In this document: in pieces, positions 20,138 through 29,706 of the stretch | How positions within the stretch are numbered: the stretch's first letter is position 1 | How the letters are laid out: each line of letters opens with the position of its first letter | DNA from: SG8-39 sp041558415 | Lineage (GTDB): Bacteria > Pseudomonadota > Gammaproteobacteria > Burkholderiales > SG8-39 | Reading direction: 5' to 3' | NCBI GenBank assembly: GCA_041558415.1 | Contig: JBFFEY010000032.1 | Span: 1 to 31,903, forward strand | DNA length: 31,903 nt | Translations under genes and position numbers: made by a program | The notes under the pieces: model-generated | The model's database searches: none | What the model saw: the letters and a program-made list of their open reading frames with translations, nothing else | Told to the model about the DNA's origin: nothing

Positions 20138-21796
20138 ATGCACGACCTCCTCATCAAAGGCGCCACCGTCTACGACGGCACGGGGGCTGCGGGCGTACAA
20201 ACGGACGTCGCCGTGCGCGACGGTCGCGTCGCCGTGCTCGGCAACCTCAAGGAGGCCGCGCGCGAAACGGTCGACGCCGGCGGCCTGGCGCTGATGCCGG
20301 GCATCGTCGACCTGCACACGCACTACGATGCGCAGCTCACCTGGGACGCGACGCTGTCGCCGTCGCCGTCGCTCGGCGTGACCACCGCGGTGCTCGGCAA
20401 CTGCGGTTTCGGCATCGCGCCCTGTCCGGCGCCGATGCGCGAAACGATGGTGAAGAACCTGTCCGAGGTGGAGGGCATGGACCTCGACGCGCTGCTCGAG
20501 GGCACGCGCTGGAATTTCGAAACCTTCCCGCAGTACCTCGAGCAGCTGCGCGCGGTGAAGCCCTACGCGAACGTCGCCGTGCTGGCGCAGCACTCGACGA
20601 TCCGCACCGCGGTGATGGGCGACGAGGCCTCCGCGCGCGCGCAGCCGACGGCGGAGGAACTGGCGCGCATGCGCGCGCTGGTGCGTGAGGCGCTGGCCGC
20701 CGGCGCCATCGGGCTGGCGTCCTCCTTCTCGCCCAATCACAGCGGCTGGGCGGGGCGGCCGATGCCTTCGACGATCGCCACGGACGACGAGCTGTTCGCG
20801 CTGGTCGACGAGCTCGGTGCCGCGGGGCGCGGCGTGTACGTGATGGCCACCGGCTCGCGCGCCACGCCCGAGGTGATGGAGTCGATTGCCGCGCGCTCCG
20901 GACGGCCGGCGTTCATGGTGACGGTGCTGGCGATGCACAATGCCGCCGATCCGGCCAAGGCGATGAGTTACTACGAGCGCTGCGCCGCGGCGCGCGCGCG
21001 CGGGCGCGAGGTGTACATCCACACCAACTGCCAGCCGCTGTCGTTCGATTTCACGCTGCAGGACCCGTACCTGCTGTACTCGCACGACGCTTTCGATCGC
21101 GTGAAGCAGGCGAAAGGCGGCGCGCTCGCGCCGATCTACGCCGACCCGGCGTTCCGGGCGCGCTTTCGCCACAACCTGGCGAACCCGAGGGCGGCGATCC
21201 TGTTCTTCGGCGACTGGTCGCAGATCGAGTTCCCGGACGGCAGCACGGTCGCGGCGCGTGCGCAGGCGGCGGGCGCCGACCCGCTCGAGTATTTCTTCGA
21301 TTGTGCGCTGGCCGAGCAGCTCGAGACGCGCTTCGTCGCCAAGCTCTACCAGAACGACGATGCCGGCGTGGCGCCGCTGCTGCGCCACGATTCGGGGGTG
21401 ATCGCGCTTTCGGACGCCGGTGCGCACCTCATCTTCCTGTGCGACGCAGGCTTCGGCCTGCATCTGCTCGGCCACTGGGTGCGCGAGACCGGCACCTTCA
21501 CGCTCGAGGAAGGCGTGCGGCGGCTGACCTCCGACCCGGCCGACAAGTACCGCATCCCCGGGCGCGGACGCATCGCGCCGGGGCAGTGGGCCGACCTGCT
21601 GCTGTTCGATCCGGCGTCGGTCGGCATCTCGCCGCTGGAGCGCGCGGCCGACCTGCCGGGCGGCGGCTCGCGCATGATCCGCCGGCCGCGCGGCGTGCAC
21701 GGCGTGTGGGTCAACGGCCAGCGGATCGCCGACGCAAACGGCCTGCGGGCGCTGGCGGCAGGTCCGGGGAACGTGCTGACCGAGTTCGCGCACTGA
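20138..21796 (+). CDS. N-acyl-D-amino-acid deacylase-like amidohydrolase
   Basis: A 552-residue zinc-dependent amidohydrolase of the D-aminoacylase type, cytoplasmic, removing acyl or other groups from N-substituted amino acids. The N-terminal beta-sandwich strand (HDLLIKGATVYDGTG) leads to the barrel with metal-binding HTHYDAQ (H60, H62). GNCGFGIAP (C89) is the metal-bridging Cys characteristic of D-aminoacylases, and the catalytic Asp lies in SDAGAHL (D426). The C-terminal RIPGRGRIAPGQWADLLLFDP closes the sandwich domain. Most characterised relatives are 480-500 residues. The exact substrate is unknown, and the acyl-D-amino acid role is inferred from the family. It begins right at a predicted transcription start and is followed 49 bp later by cardiolipin synthase. 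Confidence 0.88.
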   Translation: MHDLLIKGATVYDGTGAAGVQTDVAVRDGRVAVLGNLKEAARETVDAGGLALMPGIVDLHTHYDAQLTWDATLSPSPSLGVTTAVLGNCGFGIAPCPAPMRETMVKNLSEVEGMDLDALLEGTRWNFETFPQYLEQLRAVKPYANVAVLAQHSTIRTAVMGDEASARAQPTAEELARMRALVREALAAGAIGLASSFSPNHSGWAGRPMPSTIATDDELFALVDELGAAGRGVYVMATGSRATPEVMESIAARSGRPAFMVTVLAMHNAADPAKAMSYYERCAAARARGREVYIHTNCQPLSFDFTLQDPYLLYSHDAFDRVKQAKGGALAPIYADPAFRARFRHNLANPRAAILFFGDWSQIEFPDGSTVAARAQAAGADPLEYFFDCALAEQLETRFVAKLYQNDDAGVAPLLRHDSGVIALSDAGAHLIFLCDAGFGLHLLGHWVRETGTFTLEEGVRRLTSDPADKYRIPGRGRIAPGQWADLLLFDPASVGISPLERAADLPGGGSRMIRRPRGVHGVWVNGQRIADANGLRALAAGPGNVLTEFAH

Positions 21797-21806
21797 GGCG
21801 GGGCGT

Positions 21807-21812
21807 TAGAAT
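21807..21812 (+). promoter_or_regulatory. -10 element TAGAAT upstream of cardiolipin synthase
   Basis: TAGAAT matches TATAAT at 5/6 just after the amidohydrolase stop. The start point would be near 21819, giving a 27-nt leader that contains GAGG before ATG 21846. The -35 is poor. Confidence 0.4.
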
Positions 21813-21845
21813 CGCTGCGGACCCGGCGCGCGAGGCAGGCGCAGC

Positions 21846-23282
21846 ATGATCGACGGCGAGACCTTCACCCTCTACGCGGCGCTCTTCGTCGTCGTTGAGC
21901 TGATCGCGATCAGCGCGGCCCTGCGCGCGGTGATGACGGCGCGCACCTCGCAGGGCGCGATCGCCTGGGCGCTGGCGCTGGTGATGATCCCCTGGCTGAC
22001 GCTGCCGCTGTACGCCGTGTTCGGCGGACGCAAGTTCCACGGCTACCGCCTGGCGCGGCGCTCGGGTGATGCCGACATCCGCGCGCTGGCGCGGCGCATC
22101 GAGGGCCGCTTCACCCAGGCGTTGCAGACGGAGCGCGCCGAACAGGTCGTGCCCTACGCCGCGCTCGAGCGTCTCGCGCTGATGCCCTTCCTGGGCGGCA
22201 ACGATGCGCGCCTGCTGATCGACGGCGAGGCGACCTTCGCGGCAATCCTGGAGGCGATCGCCCGGGCGCGCGATTACGTGCTGCTCGAGTTCTACATCGT
22301 GCACGACGACGGCATCGGCCGTGCGCTGCAGACGGCGCTGACCGAGTGCTGCCGCCGCGGCGTGCGGGTGCTGTTCATCTACGATTCGATCGGCAGCTAC
22401 GACCTGCCGGCGTCCTACATCGAGTCGCTGCGCAACGCCGGTGCCAAAGTCGAGCCCTTTCTCAGCACGCGCAATCCCTTGCGCCGCCTGCAGCTCAATT
22501 TCCGCAACCATCGCAAGATCGTCGTCGTCGATGGCCAGCTGGCCTACGTCGGTGGCCACAATGTGGGCGACGAGTACCTCGGCTGCGTGCCCGAGCTGAG
22601 CCCCTGGCGCGACACGCATGTCGAGGTGCGCGGACCGGCGGCGAGCGCGGTGCAGCTCGCGTTCCTGGAGGACTGGAACTGGGCGGCGGGCGAGATTCCC
22701 GATCTGCACTGGCGCGCCGAGGCGGTGCAAGTGCGCGACCTGCCGGTGCTGGTGGTGCCCTCCGGGCCGGCGGACGAGCTCGACACCTGCAGCCTCTTTT
22801 ACATGCACGTCATCGGCCGCGCGCAGCGCCGGCTGTGGATCAGCAGCCCGTACTTCGTGCCGGACGAACCGGTGCTCGCCGCGCTGCAGCTCGCCGCGCT
22901 GCGCGGCGTCGACGTGCGCATCCTGCTGCCCGGCAAGGCGGACCACCGTTCGGTCTACCTCGCCGGCATCTCCTTTCTCGAAGAGATGCAGCGCGCGGGC
23001 GTGCGCATCTACCGCTATCGCGAAGGCTTCCTGCACCAGAAGGTGGCGCTGTGCGACGATGTCGCCGTCGTCACCACCGCCAACCTCGACAACCGCTCGT
23101 TCCGGCTGAACTTCGAGATCAGCCTGGTATTTGCCGATGTGCAGTTCGCGGCGGACATGGCCGGCATGCTGGCGCGGGATTTAGAGAAGAGCGAGGAAAT
23201 CGGCGCGGCGCAGCTGGCGCGCATCTCCTGGCCGCTGCGTGTCGCCTCGCGCGCGGCGCGGCTGTTCGCGCCGGTACTCTGA
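21846..23282 (+). CDS. cls: Cardiolipin synthase (phospholipase D superfamily)
   Basis: A 478-residue membrane-bound enzyme that makes cardiolipin from phosphatidylglycerol at the inner membrane. Two N-terminal membrane helices (about residues 8-26 and 36-56, ending FGGRKF) are followed by two PLD domains with HKD motifs: NHRKIVVVDG...GGHN (H222) and LHQKVALCDD...TANLDNRS (H397). The size and the two-helix start match ClsA-type enzymes, not the shorter soluble ClsB or ClsC. It has its own -10-like TAGAAT 34 bases upstream. The AsmA-like gene follows after 39 bp on the same strand, so the two could work together in envelope lipid supply (inference). Confidence 0.95.
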   Translation: MIDGETFTLYAALFVVVELIAISAALRAVMTARTSQGAIAWALALVMIPWLTLPLYAVFGGRKFHGYRLARRSGDADIRALARRIEGRFTQALQTERAEQVVPYAALERLALMPFLGGNDARLLIDGEATFAAILEAIARARDYVLLEFYIVHDDGIGRALQTALTECCRRGVRVLFIYDSIGSYDLPASYIESLRNAGAKVEPFLSTRNPLRRLQLNFRNHRKIVVVDGQLAYVGGHNVGDEYLGCVPELSPWRDTHVEVRGPAASAVQLAFLEDWNWAAGEIPDLHWRAEAVQVRDLPVLVVPSGPADELDTCSLFYMHVIGRAQRRLWISSPYFVPDEPVLAALQLAALRGVDVRILLPGKADHRSVYLAGISFLEEMQRAGVRIYRYREGFLHQKVALCDDVAVVTTANLDNRSFRLNFEISLVFADVQFAADMAGMLARDLEKSEEIGAAQLARISWPLRVASRAARLFAPVL

Positions 23283-23310
23283 GCGCGCGCTGCCGGCGAC
23301 GCCAGGCTGC

Positions 23311-23316
23311 TACCAT
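23311..23316 (+). promoter_or_regulatory. -10-like TACCAT placed for a leaderless AsmA transcript
   Basis: TACCAT is followed by 5 bases and ATG 23322, with no Shine-Dalgarno sequence between. There is no good -35, so the gene may instead be read through from cls. Confidence 0.3.
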
Positions 23317-23321
23317 CCGGC

Positions 23322-26300
23322 ATGGCTTCGAAGGAGGATCCGCGCGAGGCAGGCGCGGCGCGGCCATCGCGCGCTCGCCGTCGATGGCGCGTCCTGCTGC
23401 TGTGCGCGCTGCCTGCCGCGGCCCTGCTGTTCCTCGCGCTGTTCGAGTTCCGCATCCCGCTGGATTTTCTGCGCCCGCGCGTCGAGCAGCTGGTGCGTAA
23501 TGCGACCGGGCTGGCGCTGCGGCTCGAGGGTCCGGCGTATGCGCTGACCGGACCAGGCCACGGGTTCGAAATGCACGACGTGACGTTCCGGGCGCCCACG
23601 GCAGGCGGCGAGATGCTCGAGCTGCTGCGCGTCGGACGCCTGCGATGGCAGATTTCGCTCGTCGCGCTGCTCGATCGCGAGCTGCGCATCCTGTCCGTGC
23701 AGGCGAGCGACGCCGAGATCCGTTTTGACGCCGAGGCCTTCGCCGCGCTCGGCGCGGTCAAACGGCGCGAGAGCGCCGCGCGCGAGGCGCCGAGCTCGGA
23801 TGACTGGCGCCTGGTCGAGGCGACGCGGGTCGACGTCCTGCGCGCGCGCGGCTACGTACAGTTACCGGCGCTGACGCGTCCGCTGCGCCTCCAGGTTGAC
23901 GCGCTGGGCCTGCGGGCGGCCGAGGGCCGCCCGCTGACGATCGACGCGCGCGGCGCGCTCGCCGGGCGGCCGATGCTGATCGCGTTTCGCACTGCGTCGA
24001 TTGCTGACTTGGCCGCGGGCGTGCGCCGGATTCCGCTCGAAGCACGCTTCGATCTGGCCGATGCGTCGATCGATGGTCGCGGAACGCTGGACCTGCAGAC
24101 GCTGCACGGGGACTACGCGCTTGCGGTCAGTGGCAAGGGCAGCTTCATCGAGCGCATGGTGCCGGGCTTTCAGGCCGCGCTCGGCGAGGTCGGGGAAGTT
24201 TCCGCACGCGGACGCCTGCGCACCGCTCCGGAAGGGACCGCGCTCGAGTCCGTGCAGCTCGCGTTCGGGCGCACGCGCGCCAGCGGCGCGCTGCAGCAGC
24301 GCAGCGCGGGCGATCGGCTGGCGATTCGCGGGCGGCTCGATTTCGAGACGCTCGACCTGCGGCCCTGGCTGCCGCTCTTGCAGGCGCGCGACGGCGCGCC
24401 GCGGCCAGCGGGCGGCGGAATGGGGGATGCGCTCGAGCGGCTGCGCGCGATGCAGCGCAGCGCGGACGTCGATGTCGGCGTCCGCGTCGGCCGGCTGCTC
24501 TGGCCGCAGCGCGAAGCGCAGGACGTCGAGGCCAGCCTGCGCGCCGGGACCGACGCCGTCGCGCTGCAGCTGAAGGCGCAGCTGCGCAAGAGCCCGCTCG
24601 AGGCGCAGGCGCGGCTCGACACCGCGCAGGACGAGGCGCGGCTGCGCGTCGAGGCGAAAAGCGGTGCGTTCGACCTCGAAGCGCTGCATCCGGACCTGGC
24701 GCGGGCGGGCGTGGGCGGCACGGTGCGCGGCATGCAGCTGGCGCTGCGCGCGGCGGGTGCGTCGACGCCCGAGCTGCTGCGTTCGCTGCAAGGCGAGCTC
24801 GAGCTGCAAGGCATCGACGCGCGCTGGCGGCGCGACCGGCAGGGCGAGGGCATGCAGATCAAACTCGACGCCGCACAGCTGGCGGCGACGCGGGACACGC
24901 TGCGCGGTGCGTTCAAGGCGGCGATCGACGACGCCCGGCTCGAGCTGAAGCTCGAGAGCGCGCGTGCGCCGATCGTAGCGGAGGCGCGCGTCGTGGAGAG
25001 CACGTTCGCGCTGAGCATGCGGCGCAGCCGGCAGCGCGACAGGGCGTTGAACGTGCGCGGCACGCTCAGGCTGGAGCCGAAACGCTGGACCGTCGATGTC
25101 AAGGAGGCGCGGCTCGGCAAGACGCGCGGCGGCGGGACGCTGCGGGGCGCCTGGGACGGGACGGCGCCGCTCGATCTCGCCCTGCGGCTTGCGTATTTCG
25201 AGAAGGCGGCACTCGAGTTTTTTGACTTCGACAGCGTGCGACGCGGCGCGAAGCCCCTGCGCTGGGAGGAGATTCCGGTGCTGCCGGGCGGCGTGACGCT
25301 GCCGTCGGCGGATCTCGATCTGCTGGCGGCGCGCGTCGAGGCGGCGCCGTACCGTTTCGAGAACCTGCGCCTGCGCGGACGCAGCCGCGACGGGCGGCTC
25401 GAGACGCTGCAGGTCGAGACGCGCGCGAAGGCCGGCGCGCTCCGGGGTGAGCTCAGTGCCGACCTGCGCGGCCGGGATCCGCGGCTCTCGGCCAGGCTCG
25501 CGGCGCGCGACTTCGATGCCCGTCAGCTGCTCGAGCGGCTCGGCGTCGCGCTCGATCGCGCGACGGCAAAGAAGCTTGATGCGAAGCTTGAGCTGCGCGG
25601 TGCGCGGCTGGGGGAGGCCGTCGCGCAGAGCACGCTGCAATTCTCGGCACAAGGATTCGATGCGGCGATGCCCGGGCTGCTCGATGAGCGCCGCAGGCTC
25701 CGCTTCGAGGGCAAGGTTGACGCCAGTAGCCTCAAGGGACGGCTTCTCGTTTCGGCCGAGGGCGCCCTGAACGGAAAGGCTTTTCGAGCGCGCTCGCGCG
25801 GTCCGGAGCTCGCGACCCTGATGACGCGCGTCGATCGCGTTGCGGTGGACATCGACCTGAGCGTCGCCGACAGCGCGCTCGGCGTGCACGGCGTCATTGC
25901 CAAAGGCCCGCAGGCCGATGTGGCCATCCGGCTGTCAGCGAAGCGCGCGAATGAGCTGCTCGCGCTCGGCGGTCTCGAAAGCCGGGCGCGCGGCGCGCTG
26001 TCGGCGAGCGCGCAGCTCAAGCTGACGCCGCCGGCGCGCTATGCCTTCGAGCAGCTCGACGTCCGGCTCGGCGCGAGCGCGCTGAGCGGCCGCGTCGTCG
26101 CCGACTGGTCGGCGGCCCGCCCCAGCCTCGACGCGGAGCTCGCGGGAGCGGAGCTGCGCCTGCGCGACCTGGGCGTGAATGCGAGCGACGCCGAAGCCGA
26201 AATGCTCGCGCTGGAGAAGGCCGACGCAAAGGCATCGCCTGCGCCGGACTGGATTGCGCCGCTGCGCCGCTTCGATGCCCGGGTGAAGCTGAACGTGGAG

Positions 26301-27134
26301 CGCCTGTTCGCAGCGGGCGAGTTGCTGGGCAGCCTGCAGGCCGAGACCCGGCTGGAGGCCGGCCGGCTGCATGTCGGCCCGCTCGCCCTGCGGGAGGGCG
26401 ACCGTGCGCTGCGCGCCGAGGGCGAGGTCGATGCCGCGTCCGCCATACCGGCATACGTTCTGGATGCCGAGCTGCGCGACTACGACCTCACGCCCCTGCT
26501 GCGTTCCTTCAAGCTGAGCTCGCAGGGGACGGCGAGCTTCGACGCGCGCGCCGCCCTGCGCAGCCGCGGCCTGGGCAAGGACGTGGTCTCGAACCTGTCC
26601 GGCGCCTTCGACATTGCGAGCTACGGCGCGGGCGTCGGTTCGGGTGCCATCGAGTTGATGGGGATCGACCCGCTCGGGCTGGTGCTGAATACGCTCGAAC
26701 GAACGCGGGAATCGAAGATCAATTGCGCGGTCGGCGTGTTCGACCTCGACAAAGGCGTCATGAAGAGCCGCGCCCTGTTCGTCGACACGACGCGGCTGCG
26801 CATCGTGGGCAACTTCGACGTCGACCTGGGAATGCGCACGCTGCATGGCGCATTCCGCCCGCACCCGAAGAACCCCAGGCTGTTCAACGTGTCGACCCCG
26901 ATCGACATCTCGGGAACCTTTGAGCAGCCGCGGGTGTCGCTCGCGACGAGCGCGCTGCCCGCGCTGCTGATCCGCTATTCGAACCCCTACACCATGTTTC
27001 TCGGCACGCTGATCGAAACCGAGGGCGCGAAGGCCGATGGCCAGGACGATTGCCGTGCCGCCTACGCGCGGACGCACGCGGCGCGTCCGGAGGGCAGCGG
27101 CGGCTGGCAGCGCTTGTTCAAATTTCTGCAATGA
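23322..27134 (+). CDS. AsmA-like envelope protein (AsmA/YhdP/TamB superfamily)
   Basis: A 1270-residue protein with one N-terminal membrane anchor (VLLLCALPAAALLFLALFEF, about residues 25-45) after a basic cytoplasmic stretch, and a very long periplasmic part made of beta-strand repeats (GALxxRxxxL-type). The AsmA-type start (RIPLDFLRPRVEQLVRNATGLALRLEGP) and the C-terminal conserved region (KGVMKSRALFVDTTRLRIVGNFDVDLGMRTLHG, then DISGTFEQPRVSL) identify the superfamily. TamB, YhdP and YdbH of E. coli form bridges that carry phospholipids to the outer membrane; that role is inferred here. The length is close to YhdP. It lies 39 bp after cls, and its TGA overlaps ATG 27131, which is 18 bases before the lipoprotein start. 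The last residues are Arg/Gln-rich. Confidence 0.9.
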   Translation: MASKEDPREAGAARPSRARRRWRVLLLCALPAAALLFLALFEFRIPLDFLRPRVEQLVRNATGLALRLEGPAYALTGPGHGFEMHDVTFRAPTAGGEMLELLRVGRLRWQISLVALLDRELRILSVQASDAEIRFDAEAFAALGAVKRRESAAREAPSSDDWRLVEATRVDVLRARGYVQLPALTRPLRLQVDALGLRAAEGRPLTIDARGALAGRPMLIAFRTASIADLAAGVRRIPLEARFDLADASIDGRGTLDLQTLHGDYALAVSGKGSFIERMVPGFQAALGEVGEVSARGRLRTAPEGTALESVQLAFGRTRASGALQQRSAGDRLAIRGRLDFETLDLRPWLPLLQARDGAPRPAGGGMGDALERLRAMQRSADVDVGVRVGRLLWPQREAQDVEASLRAGTDAVALQLKAQLRKSPLEAQARLDTAQDEARLRVEAKSGAFDLEALHPDLARAGVGGTVRGMQLALRAAGASTPELLRSLQGELELQGIDARWRRDRQGEGMQIKLDAAQLAATRDTLRGAFKAAIDDARLELKLESARAPIVAEARVVESTFALSMRRSRQRDRALNVRGTLRLEPKRWTVDVKEARLGKTRGGGTLRGAWDGTAPLDLALRLAYFEKAALEFFDFDSVRRGAKPLRWEEIPVLPGGVTLPSADLDLLAARVEAAPYRFENLRLRGRSRDGRLETLQVETRAKAGALRGELSADLRGRDPRLSARLAARDFDARQLLERLGVALDRATAKKLDAKLELRGARLGEAVAQSTLQFSAQGFDAAMPGLLDERRRLRFEGKVDASSLKGRLLVSAEGALNGKAFRARSRGPELATLMTRVDRVAVDIDLSVADSALGVHGVIAKGPQADVAIRLSAKRANELLALGGLESRARGALSASAQLKLTPPARYAFEQLDVRLGASALSGRVVADWSAARPSLDAELAGAELRLRDLGVNASDAEAEMLALEKADAKASPAPDWIAPLRRFDARVKLNVERLFAAGELLGSLQAETRLEAGRLHVGPLALREGDRALRAEGEVDAASAIPAYVLDAELRDYDLTPLLRSFKLSSQGTASFDARAALRSRGLGKDVVSNLSGAFDIASYGAGVGSGAIELMGIDPLGLVLNTLERTRESKINCAVGVFDLDKGVMKSRALFVDTTRLRIVGNFDVDLGMRTLHGAFRPHPKNPRLFNVSTPIDISGTFEQPRVSLATSALPALLIRYSNPYTMFLGTLIETEGAKADGQDDCRAAYARTHAARPEGSGGWQRLFKFLQ

Positions 27135-27148
27135 ACGGGAGATCCGGC

Positions 27149-27772
27149 ATGAACCTGAAGCGACTGAGAACGACGGCCATCGCCGCGCTGGCGCTGCTGC
27201 TGACCGCCTGCGCCTCGACCACGCTGACCAACGCTTGGAAGGACCCGCAATACGCCGGCGCCGGGTTCCGCAAGCTGCTGGTGGTCGGCGCGACCGACTC
27301 GCCGACCAACCGCCGCATCTTCGAGGAGGAATTTTCGCGCGCGCTGCGTACGGCAGGCGTAGACGCCGTTCCCAGCTACACCGTCATCGCGCAGGACGGC
27401 AAGAAGATCGACGAGGCGGTGCTCAAGGACGTCGTGCGCCGGCAGGCGCTGGACGGCGTGGTCATGACGCGCCTGGTGCGCATCGACAAGCAGACCGTCT
27501 ACACGCCGGGCTACTACTGGGGCGTGCCGGCGCTGGGCTACCGCGACAGCCTGTACGGCTACTACAACGGCGCCTGGTCGCCCTACGCGCTGCCCGCCGA
27601 GGTGCGCGAGTACGAGTCGGCGGTGCTGGAGACCACGCTGTGGAACGCGGCCGACGAGAAGCTGGTGTGGACGGCGACCACGTCCACCTTCGCGCCCGCG
27701 AGCGTCAAGTCCGCCACCGCGGATTTCTCCAAGGTGGTGATCGAGGAGCTGAAGGCGCGCAAGCTACTGTGA
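27149..27772 (+). CDS. Putative outer-membrane lipoprotein
   Basis: A 207-residue protein beginning with a lipoprotein signal: basic MNLKRLR, a hydrophobic core IAALALLL, lipobox LTAC with Cys21 and Ala at +2, so sorting to the outer membrane is expected. The mature protein has an N-terminal TLTNAWKDPQYAG segment and an alpha/beta domain starting FRKLLVVGATDSPTNRRIFEEEFSRAL, with an aromatic Tyr/Gly patch (YYWGVPALGYRDSLYGYYNG) near the middle. I do not recognise a named family with certainty; related lipoproteins exist in Proteobacteria. ATG 27149 has GGGAG about 8 bases upstream; ATG 27131 overlaps the AsmA stop. It is probably co-transcribed with the AsmA-like gene. Its last 9 bases overlap the convergent htpG gene. 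Confidence 0.82.
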   Translation: MNLKRLRTTAIAALALLLTACASTTLTNAWKDPQYAGAGFRKLLVVGATDSPTNRRIFEEEFSRALRTAGVDAVPSYTVIAQDGKKIDEAVLKDVVRRQALDGVVMTRLVRIDKQTVYTPGYYWGVPALGYRDSLYGYYNGAWSPYALPAEVREYESAVLETTLWNAADEKLVWTATTSTFAPASVKSATADFSKVVIEELKARKLL

Positions 27773-29671
27773 GGCGCCGAGCAGCATCCGGTTGAGCCGC
27801 CTCACGAAAGCCGCCGGGTCTTCGAGCTGGGCGCCCTCGGCGAGCTGCGCCTGCTCGAGCAGCAGCTGCGCCCAGTCGGCGAGCCGCGCCTCGTCGTGCT
27901 CGTCGCGCAGCCGCTCAATGAGGGCGTGCCTCGGATTGACCTCGAGGATCGGCTTGGCCTCCGTGCCGGGCAGCTTCTGGCCGGCGGATTTCAGCAGCCG
28001 CTGCAGGTGGCCGCTCATGTCGTTTGCGTCCGCCACCAGGCAGGCGGGCGAATCGGTGAGGCGGAAGGTCGGCCGCACGTCCTTGACGCGCTCGCCGAGC
28101 GCGGCTTTCAGCCGCTCGACGAGGTCCTTCGCCTGCGCCGCGGTCTTTTCCTGCTCGGCCTTTTCGCTTTCGTCGGCGAGCGCGTCGAGATCGAGACCCC
28201 CCTTGGCGACCGACGTCAGCGGCTTGCCCTCGACCTCGTGCAGGAAGGACAGCATCCATTCGTCGACGCGGTCGCCGAGCAGCAGCACCTCGACGCCCTT
28301 CTTGCGGAAGATCTCCAGCTGCGGGCTCGAGCGCGCCGCGTCCCAGCTGTCGGCGGTGACGTAGTAGATGGCGGACTGCTTGTCCTGCATGCGGCCGATG
28401 TAGTCGGCGAAGGACACGGTCTGCTCGGGGCCGTCGTTCGCGCTCGAGGCGAAGCGCAGCAGCTTGGCGATGCGCTCGCGGTTGGTGGCGTCCTCGCCGG
28501 CGCCTTCCTTGAACACCTGGCCGAACTGGCCCCAGAAGGTGGCGTATTTTTCCTTGTCGTTCTCAGCCATGTCCTCGAGCAGCGAGAGCACGCGCTTGGT
28601 CGAGCCTTCGCGGATCATGCGCACGTCGCGCGATTCCTGCAGGATCTCGCGCGAAACGTTTAGCGGCAGGTCGTTCGAATCGATCACGCCGCGCACGAAG
28701 CGCAGGTAGGGCGGCAGCAGCTGCTCGGCGTCCTCCATGATGAACACGCGGCGCACGTAGAGCTTGATGCCGTGGCGCGGGTGGCGGTCCCAGAGGTCGA
28801 AGGGCGCGCGCTCGGGGAGGTAGAGCAGCTGGATGTACTCGCTGCGTCCCTCGACGCGGTTGTGCGTCCAGGCGAGCGGCTCGCCGAAGTCATGCGACAC
28901 GTGCTTGTAGAAGGCGCGGTACTGTTCGTCGTCGATCTCGCTCTTCGGCCGCGCCCACAGCGCGCTCGCCTGGTTGACGGTCTCGGGCTCTTCACCCGCG
29001 CGGTAGGCGCGCGCGTCCTTGTCCCAGACTTGCGCCTGCATGCGGATCGGCAGCGAGATGTGGTCGGAGTAGCGCGTCACGATGTGGCGCAGGCGCGCGC
29101 CGTCGAGCAGCTCGTCCTCGCCCTCGCGCAGCTGCAGCGTCACGTCGGTGCCGCTCTCGGCGCGTTCGGCCGGCTCGATGGTGAACTCGCCGCCGCCGTC
29201 GCTCTCCCAGCGCACCGCGGCCTCCGCCGGCTCGCCGGCGCGCCGCGTCACGACGCTGACCCGGTCGGCGACGATGAACGAGGAGTAGAAGCCGACGCCA
29301 AACTGGCCGATCAGCTGGGCGTCCTTTTGCTGGTCGCCGGTCAGGCTGGCGAAGAACTCGCGCGTGCCGGAACGCGCGATGGTGCCGAGCTGGGCGATGG
29401 CGTCGTCGCGCGACATGCCGATGCCGTTGTCCGAAACGGTGATGGTGCGGGCATCCTTGTCGAAGTCGACGCGGATGCCGAGCTCGGCGTGGCCCTCGAG
29501 CAGCTGCGGCTGGGCGATGGCCTCGAAGCGCAGCTTGTCGCAGGCGTCCGATGCGTTGCTCACCAGCTCGCGCAGGAAGATTTCCTTGTTGCTGTACAGC
29601 GAGTGGATCATCAGCTGCAGCAGCTGCTTGACCTCGGCCTGGAAGCCGAGTGTCTCTTTGGGGGCGCCCAT
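27764..29671 (-). CDS. htpG: Chaperone protein HtpG (bacterial Hsp90)
   Basis: A 635-residue cytosolic Hsp90 chaperone, the expected length (E. coli 624). The GHKL ATPase motifs are intact: ELVSNASDACDKLR, SDNGIGMSRDD and GQFGVGFYSSF. The middle domain contains FPLNVSREILQESR-type sequence (DLPLNVSREILQESRDV) and the C-terminal dimerisation region ends RLNRMLLGASQ. It starts at ATG 29671 with GAGGA 7 bases upstream. A sigma-32-like promoter at 29707-29734 fits the heat-shock role. The 3' end overlaps the lipoprotein gene by 9 bp, so there is no independent terminator in the gap. Single-gene unit. Confidence 0.97.
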   Translation of the reverse strand: MGAPKETLGFQAEVKQLLQLMIHSLYSNKEIFLRELVSNASDACDKLRFEAIAQPQLLEGHAELGIRVDFDKDARTITVSDNGIGMSRDDAIAQLGTIARSGTREFFASLTGDQQKDAQLIGQFGVGFYSSFIVADRVSVVTRRAGEPAEAAVRWESDGGGEFTIEPAERAESGTDVTLQLREGEDELLDGARLRHIVTRYSDHISLPIRMQAQVWDKDARAYRAGEEPETVNQASALWARPKSEIDDEQYRAFYKHVSHDFGEPLAWTHNRVEGRSEYIQLLYLPERAPFDLWDRHPRHGIKLYVRRVFIMEDAEQLLPPYLRFVRGVIDSNDLPLNVSREILQESRDVRMIREGSTKRVLSLLEDMAENDKEKYATFWGQFGQVFKEGAGEDATNRERIAKLLRFASSANDGPEQTVSFADYIGRMQDKQSAIYYVTADSWDAARSSPQLEIFRKKGVEVLLLGDRVDEWMLSFLHEVEGKPLTSVAKGGLDLDALADESEKAEQEKTAAQAKDLVERLKAALGERVKDVRPTFRLTDSPACLVADANDMSGHLQRLLKSAGQKLPGTEAKPILEVNPRHALIERLRDEHDEARLADWAQLLLEQAQLAEGAQLEDPAAFVRRLNRMLLGASQ

Positions 29672-29706
29672 GCGTCGTTCCTCGTTCTCGCGCTAGACCG
29701 CGTGGC

